A DNA stretch of 64,000 nucleotides from Burkholderia sp. WSM2232. GTDB taxonomy: Bacteria; Pseudomonadota; Gammaproteobacteria; Burkholderiales; Burkholderiaceae. The position numbers and the translations under genes were made by a program. Below the pieces are notes generated by a model. The model saw only the letters and a program-made list of their open reading frames with translations. It had not been told where the DNA came from and searched no databases. Location: positions 124,001 to 188,000 of the forward strand of contig NZ_AWZV01000008.1 in assembly GCF_000472545.1 (NCBI RefSeq), written 5' to 3'. Shown one piece after another: positions 59,348 to 64,000 of the stretch. Each line of letters opens with the position of its first letter. Within the stretch, counting starts at the first letter, position 1.

Positions 59348-60411
59348 CGACTACGCATTTGAGTGGAAGCAGCGTCATGAGCGCGGACGACGTACTCCTG
59401 GTACGGAATTTGAACGTGTCGTTCAGTCGGGGCGGAACGCATGTTCCCGCCGTACAGGATGTCTCCTTGCGGCTTGCTCGAGGAGAAACTCTGGCGCTCG
59501 TCGGCGAGTCGGGGTCGGGAAAGAGCGTGACGAGTCTCGGCATTCTCGGTTTGTTGCCGCAAGGGCGCACTTGCACCGTACAGGGCGAAGTGCAGTTGCA
59601 CCGCAAGAGCGGACAGGTGATCGACCTGCTGAAACAGTCAGAAGAGGACATGCGCCGCATTCGCGGTCGCGAAGTGGCGATGATCTTTCAGGAACCCATG
59701 ACGTCGTTTAATCCGGTGAAGACGATCGGCGCGCAAGTCATGGAGGCGGTCCTTTGCCACAGCGATGTCGGCCGCCGCGCAGCGCGCACGCTTGCTGCGG
59801 AACTGCTCGCACTGGTGGGCATCGCCGATCCGGTTAAACGGCTCGATGACTATCCGCACGAAATGTCTGGCGGCATGCGCCAGCGCGCAATGATCGCGAT
59901 GGCGATCTCGTGCGAACCCAAGCTGCTGATCGCCGATGAACCGACGACCGCGCTCGACGTGACCGTGCAGGCCCAGATCCTTGCGTTGTTGCGAAACATT
60001 CAGGAGCAGTCGGCCATGGCGATGATTTTCATCACTCATAACCTCGGCGTAGTCGGTCAGGTCGCCGATCGAGTCATGGTGATGTACAACGGCCGTGTGG
60101 CGGAGGAAGCGCCGGCTCGTTCACTCTTTCTGAAGCCACGGATGCCCTATACGACCGGTCTGCTGCGTTCCGTGCCACGTCTTGCGGATCTGGGCGCGGG
60201 CGGACTCAACAGTTTGCCGGCAATTCGCGGCAACGTCCCCGATCCGCTCAATCCTCCGCCTGGTTGCGCATTTGCTCCCCGTTGCGACTTTCGCGTCGCC
60301 GGTCAGTGCGATACCGCGATACCAGAGATGGTGACCTGTGACGCGGATCATCGCGTCCGTTGCGTGCGCTGGCAGGAAATCGAAGCCGGTCTGCAAGGAG
60401 AGCCCGCATGA
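59344..60411 (+). CDS. ABC transporter ATP-binding protein, DppD type
   Basis: A 355-residue ATPase: Walker [14 protein letters not shown], signature [12 protein letters not shown], Walker [14 protein letters not shown], and the oligopeptide-importer C-terminal cysteine cluster ([20 protein letters not shown]). ATG 59344 overlaps the DppC stop; its own stop overlaps the DppF ATG. Powers uptake with the next gene product. Confidence 0.95.
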   Translation: MTTTHLSGSSVMSADDVLLVRNLNVSFSRGGTHVPAVQDVSLRLARGETLALVGESGSGKSVTSLGILGLLPQGRTCTVQGEVQLHRKSGQVIDLLKQSEEDMRRIRGREVAMIFQEPMTSFNPVKTIGAQVMEAVLCHSDVGRRAARTLAAELLALVGIADPVKRLDDYPHEMSGGMRQRAMIAMAISCEPKLLIADEPTTALDVTVQAQILALLRNIQEQSAMAMIFITHNLGVVGQVADRVMVMYNGRVAEEAPARSLFLKPRMPYTTGLLRSVPRLADLGAGGLNSLPAIRGNVPDPLNPPPGCAFAPRCDFRVAGQCDTAIPEMVTCDADHRVRCVRWQEIEAGLQGEPA

Positions 60412-61454
60412 AGCGCAAACCTGTTCTCGAGGTGAACGACCTGAAGAAATGGTATCCCGTCGATGGCGACCTGTTTTCGCGCGGCAAGGAACACGTCAAG
60501 GCCGTGGACGGCGTGAGCTTTCAGGTGTTCGAAGGTGAGGTGCTGGGGCTAGTCGGTGAATCCGGTTCAGGCAAATCGACCATCGGGCGTACCGTGCTGC
60601 GTCTGAGCGATTCGAGTGGCGGTGCCATTCGATTCGACGGTCACGACATCGCGTCCTTTCCGCGACGCGCGCTCAAGTCGGTGCGCGCGCGCATGCAACT
60701 GGTGTTTCAGGATCCGTATGCGTCGCTCAATCCGCGCAAGACGGTTCGGGAAACGCTGCTGGCGCCGTTGACGATCCACGGTCTCGGTTTGAACCGTCAG
60801 GAACGCGAAAGCCGCGTGATGGAGGCCTTGCGCGCCGTGGGGTTGGGACCTGAACATGCGCACCGCTATCCCCATGAGTTTTCTGGCGGCCAGCGCCAGC
60901 GCATCGCGATTGCACGGGCGCTCATGACGCGGCCGAAACTGCTCGTCGCGGACGAGCCGGTCGCGGCGCTGGACGTATCGATTCAGGCGCAGGTAATCAA
61001 TCTGCTCGCGTCACTCAAGCAGAAGCTCGGACTGTCCATTCTGTTCATTTCACACGACCTGGCTGTCGTGGGGCATCTTTCCGATCGCGTCGCGGTGATG
61101 TACCTCGGCCGCCTTGTCGAAGTCGCGCCGACGCGCAAACTTTTCAGCGAACCGCAACACCCGTACACCGAAGCGCTGCTATCGGCAATCCCGGAAATCA
61201 ATCCTGCCCGCCGGCGTGAGCAGATTGTGCTGGAAGGTGAGGTGCCGAGTCCGCGCAATCCGCCGTCAGGCTGCGCTTTTCGCACACGCTGCCGGTATTC
61301 ACTGCCCGACTGCGCCACGCAAACACCACATTTGCGTGTCGTCTCGCCCGAGCACTTCAAGGCCTGTATCCGCGACGATCTTGATCTGCAATCGGTAGCG
61401 GGAGCACCGTCGCCCGGTGCGGCCGACCCTGCCGCCCCGGTATCGACTGTTTAG
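60408..61454 (+). CDS. ABC transporter ATP-binding protein, DppF type
   Basis: A 348-residue ATPase: Walker [14 protein letters not shown], signature [16 protein letters not shown], Walker [14 protein letters not shown] and C-terminal cysteines ([20 protein letters not shown]). Start ATG 60408 in an ATGA overlap with DppD. The proline/alanine-rich last ~20 residues are variable. The flavin monooxygenase gene starts 45 bases downstream. Confidence 0.95.
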   Translation: MKRKPVLEVNDLKKWYPVDGDLFSRGKEHVKAVDGVSFQVFEGEVLGLVGESGSGKSTIGRTVLRLSDSSGGAIRFDGHDIASFPRRALKSVRARMQLVFQDPYASLNPRKTVRETLLAPLTIHGLGLNRQERESRVMEALRAVGLGPEHAHRYPHEFSGGQRQRIAIARALMTRPKLLVADEPVAALDVSIQAQVINLLASLKQKLGLSILFISHDLAVVGHLSDRVAVMYLGRLVEVAPTRKLFSEPQHPYTEALLSAIPEINPARRREQIVLEGEVPSPRNPPSGCAFRTRCRYSLPDCATQTPHLRVVSPEHFKACIRDDLDLQSVAGAPSPGAADPAAPVSTV

Positions 61455-61499
61455 CCGACAAGCCGCTCAGGCGGCCGAACCAAGAAGAGGATTGGGAAA

Positions 61500-62840
61500 A
61501 TGAACGAGAGACAAATGAAGCTCGGACTGTCGATCTGGCGGCACGGTTATCACGTGGCCGCCTGGCGCCTGCCCGAAGTCGCACCGGACAGCATGATGAA
61601 TGTCCGTCGCTTCATCGAAGTGGCGCAGGCGGCCGAGCGTGGCAAATTCGATCTGGTGTTTATGGCTGACGTGCTCGGATCACATTACATCGAAGACGAA
61701 AGCCGCTCGAAAACACGTGGACATACCGTGGTCAAGAACGATCCATTGCAGATACTGGCGGCGATTGCTGTGTCGACGCAACATATCGGACTCGTGTCGA
61801 CCATCTCGACGACGTATGCACATCCATACACGGCGGCGCGAGCGTTCGCCACCCTTGACCAGATAAGCGGCGGCCGTGCAGGCTGGAACATCGTCACTTC
61901 ATACAACATGGAAGAGGCGCGCAATTTCGGTCTGGCAGCACCGGCCGATTCCGCGGTGCGTTACGAGCGAGCATTCGAATTCATCGAAGTTTGCAAGGGT
62001 CTTTGGGATAGCTGGGAGGACGACGCATTCCCGGTGGACAAGTCGAACGGCGTCTACGTCGATCGCAGGAAACTGCACGTGCTCGCGCACGAAGGCAAGC
62101 ACTTCAGCGTGCGCGGACCACTCGACGTGCCGCGCTCGCCACAAGGGCAACCGGTGCTGATTACCGCTGGTGACTCGGAATCGGCCAAGGAACTCGCGGG
62201 CCGCTACACCAGCATTGCTTACGCAGGTCAGCCTCAGAAGGAACGCGCGGCCGCATACGCGCGTGACGTCAAGGCACGAGCGGTCGCTAACGGGCGCTCG
62301 CCGGACGACGTAAAGGTGCTGCCAGGCATCATGGCTTACGTGGGCCGTACGGAGGCTGAAGCGCGCGCCAAGATGGAACGCGCGCAGGACCTGGTTTCGC
62401 CCGATGTGGGACTGGCAATGCTGAAGCCTTTTTTTGGCGATCTTTCCGCTTACGACACCAACGGGCGGATGCCGCTCGACGTGGAAACCCTGTCGTCGAA
62501 CTGGAACAAGAGCGACTTCAGCAAGATGCTGATCGAGCGCGCGCGCGAAGAAAAGCTCACGATTCGCGACATGTATCGCATTCTCGCCATTGGCGAAGAC
62601 TGGCATATTTCGATGGCCGGCACGCCCAAACAGATCGCCGACACGATGGAAGAGTGGTTCGTGGACGGTGCTGCCGACGGTTTCAACGTTCAACCGCCCG
62701 ATACGCCGGGAAGCGTAAATGACTTCGTCGACATGGTCGTTCCGGAACTACAGCGCCGTGGGTTGTTCCGCAAGGAATACGAGGGCACCACGCTGCGTGA
62801 AAGCCTCGGCATCGCAAGGCCCGCCCATCCGGCGGCATGA
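61500..62840 (+). CDS. NtaA/SnaA/DszA-type flavin-dependent monooxygenase
   Basis: A 446-residue LLM-class oxygenase of the nitrilotriacetate monooxygenase group, which uses FMNH2 made by a separate reductase to hydroxylate and cleave C-N or C-S bonds (NTA, EDTA, dibenzothiophene sulfone). Motifs: SIWRHGYHVAAWRLPEVAP, FDLVFMADVLGSHYIEDE, GRAGWNIVTSYNMEEARNFG and VTAG-like VLITAGDSESAKELAGRYTS. No flavin reductase is in the window; one may lie beyond the end. Next to a peptide-type importer this resembles the EDTA-degradation arrangement. Confidence 0.9.
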   Translation: MNERQMKLGLSIWRHGYHVAAWRLPEVAPDSMMNVRRFIEVAQAAERGKFDLVFMADVLGSHYIEDESRSKTRGHTVVKNDPLQILAAIAVSTQHIGLVSTISTTYAHPYTAARAFATLDQISGGRAGWNIVTSYNMEEARNFGLAAPADSAVRYERAFEFIEVCKGLWDSWEDDAFPVDKSNGVYVDRRKLHVLAHEGKHFSVRGPLDVPRSPQGQPVLITAGDSESAKELAGRYTSIAYAGQPQKERAAAYARDVKARAVANGRSPDDVKVLPGIMAYVGRTEAEARAKMERAQDLVSPDVGLAMLKPFFGDLSAYDTNGRMPLDVETLSSNWNKSDFSKMLIERAREEKLTIRDMYRILAIGEDWHISMAGTPKQIADTMEEWFVDGAADGFNVQPPDTPGSVNDFVDMVVPELQRRGLFRKEYEGTTLRESLGIARPAHPAA

Positions 62841-62947
62841 GTCATGGAGGCAGATGGAGCCATAGCCGCAGTGTCGACCAGCCGGGCAACTCAGTTCTCA
62901 GCAAACGTCTTCGTTTTAGCGTCTTTTCCAGCGAGTCACTTTACTTT

Positions 62948-64000
62948 ATGTCCAGGTATTTCTTTAAACGGGCCGAGTTCGAGGATCGGCAACAACGCGT
63001 GCGCGAAGCCATGCGCCTGAAGCAGCTCGACGCGCTCGTCGTCATCTCACCGATCAACATCAGCTATTTAATCGGGATGTCGGCGAAGGCCTACCAGGTT
63101 TTTCAATGCCTGATTTTCACGCTCGAAGACAAACCGCTAACGATGATGTTGCGCCTCGGCGACGTCGCGGAAATGACGGATCTAAGTCTTGCTCCCGACG
63201 TGCGCGGCTGGGGTGGCCGTCGCTTCGAAGATCCGATTGAGGTGTTTGGCCGGATCATGGCGGAGAAGGGGCTGCTCCAGGCGCGCATAGGCCTCGAAAC
63301 GCCGGCTTACTACCTGAGCGTTCACAATTATCTCAAGCTTAAGCAAGTGTTGGCCAAAGCAATCGTGAGCGACGAGACATTGCTTATCGAGCGGCTCAAG
63401 CTCGTCAAGTCGCCTGCGGAGATCGCGTATATCCGTGAAGCCGCGCGCATCGCCGATGTCGGCATTCAATCGCTGCGCTCGGCTCTCAAGCCAGGGCTTA
63501 CGGAGAAGGAAGTCGCCGCGCATGCGCACGGCGCCATGATGATGGCAGGCGGCGACAGCCCGGCGAGCCCGATGAACTTCGTTTCGGGCGAACGCACGTG
63601 TTACGCGCACGGGCTGCCGACGGACCGAATGCTTCAGCGGGGCGATTTCATGCATATCGAGTTCGGCGGACAGTATCGCCGTTACTGCGCGACGATTGCC
63701 CGCCATTTCAATATCGACGAACCGACCGATCGCGCGCGATACGTGCATCAGGCCACTTACGACGCGTGTCAGGCCGCCATTGCGATGATGCGTCCCGGCG
63801 TGCGCGCCGAAGACGTTCACATGGCAGCGGTTGGCGTGTTGCGCAAAGCCGGCCTCGAGCAGTACAACCTGCACACCACTGGTTACGGCATCGCCCCAGG
63901 CTATCCGCCTTCCTGGGGTGAATCGGTCAACATGTTTGACGGGAGCGAAGACGTGCTCGAAGCCGGCATGGTGCTGTCGGTTGAGCCGCCAGTGTTCATT
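62948..64000 (+). CDS. M24 metallopeptidase (Xaa-Pro dipeptidase/creatinase family), runs off window
   Basis: From ATG 62948 the frame stays open to the last base, giving 351 residues. The creatinase N-terminal domain (~8-145; LDALVVISPINISYLIGMSA) precedes a pita-bread fold domain with HGLPTDRMLQRGDFMHIEFG, a metal-site HTTGYGIAPGYPPSWGES and VLEAGMVLSVEPPVF. The usual first metal Asp is replaced in MHIEFGG, as in non-peptidase members such as creatinase or ectoine hydrolase. It therefore may hydrolyse a cyclic or amidine-type C-N bond rather than a peptide. The C-terminus is outside the window. Confidence 0.88.
   Translation, partial: MSRYFFKRAEFEDRQQRVREAMRLKQLDALVVISPINISYLIGMSAKAYQVFQCLIFTLEDKPLTMMLRLGDVAEMTDLSLAPDVRGWGGRRFEDPIEVFGRIMAEKGLLQARIGLETPAYYLSVHNYLKLKQVLAKAIVSDETLLIERLKLVKSPAEIAYIREAARIADVGIQSLRSALKPGLTEKEVAAHAHGAMMMAGGDSPASPMNFVSGERTCYAHGLPTDRMLQRGDFMHIEFGGQYRRYCATIARHFNIDEPTDRARYVHQATYDACQAAIAMMRPGVRAEDVHMAAVGVLRKAGLEQYNLHTTGYGIAPGYPPSWGESVNMFDGSEDVLEAGMVLSVEPPVFI

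Noticed and set aside
62948..64000. Ectoine degradation locus (DoeA-like M24 plus deacetylase)
   Set aside because: The deacylase here is ArgE/DapE-type, not the AstE/AspA-type usual for DoeB, and the other genes of ectoine catabolism are absent.

Overview
The window looks like part of a Burkholderia-group chromosome, most likely Paraburkholderia. The evidence is high GC coding sequence with strong GC3 bias, the order tRNA-Val, thrS, infC, rpmI, rplT, pheS, pheT, ihfA, merR, tRNA-Pro, the IHF-alpha with a long N-terminal extension, Omp32-type porins, and many LysR/AraC/Dpp-type accessory loci. I identified it from translated motifs only and ran no database search.

Layout. 1-18906 is housekeeping and central metabolism: a YihY/BrkB membrane protein (cut by the window edge), an Mpo1-like protein, a coupled metY and alpha/beta-hydrolase pair, a CBS protein, a transporter-acyltransferase fusion, aroC, a TPR glycosyltransferase-like protein, ETF-ubiquinone oxidoreductase, an SDR, a thioesterase, a PAS-LuxR regulator, the two CoA-transferase subunits, a hydrolase, RidA and monofunctional relA. 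19004-27572 is the translation cluster, bounded by tRNA-Val(GAC) and tRNA-Pro(GGG). Its infC begins with an ATC codon.

27573-41337 is accessory. A two-subunit molybdenum hydroxylase is divergent from an AraC regulator, followed by a MEKHLA protein. A degraded 1.8 kb gap follows. Then an operon of a DUF1445 protein (D-glutamate cyclase family), an MFS carrier and a fused 5-oxoprolinase/hydantoinase lies divergent from a LysR regulator; I read it as a D-glutamate/5-oxoproline catabolic unit.

41338-48176 is a decayed, IS-rich zone: an internally deleted IS4-type element, a truncated IS3-type transposase, a frameshifted luciferase-like oxidoreductase and other scraps. Inside it sits one intact gene, a short second threonyl-tRNA synthetase without TGS or editing domains. 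Upstream of that gene is a 28-residue reading frame with six consecutive threonine codons, then mutually exclusive RNA pairings and a 15-bp hairpin. This has the architecture of an amino-acid attenuator and is the most interesting signal in the window.

48177-64000 is one catabolic/transport locus. A six-gene minus-strand operon (oligopeptide-type binding protein, M20 amidohydrolase, class II aldolase-fold protein, 2-hydroxyacid dehydrogenase, ArgE/DapE-type deacylase, cupin) is divergent from a plus-strand set (class V aminotransferase, porin, DppBCDF-type permeases and ATPases, NtaA-type flavin monooxygenase, M24 peptidase running off the end). Together they look like uptake and stepwise dismantling of an N-substituted amino-acid-like compound whose identity the sequence does not reveal.
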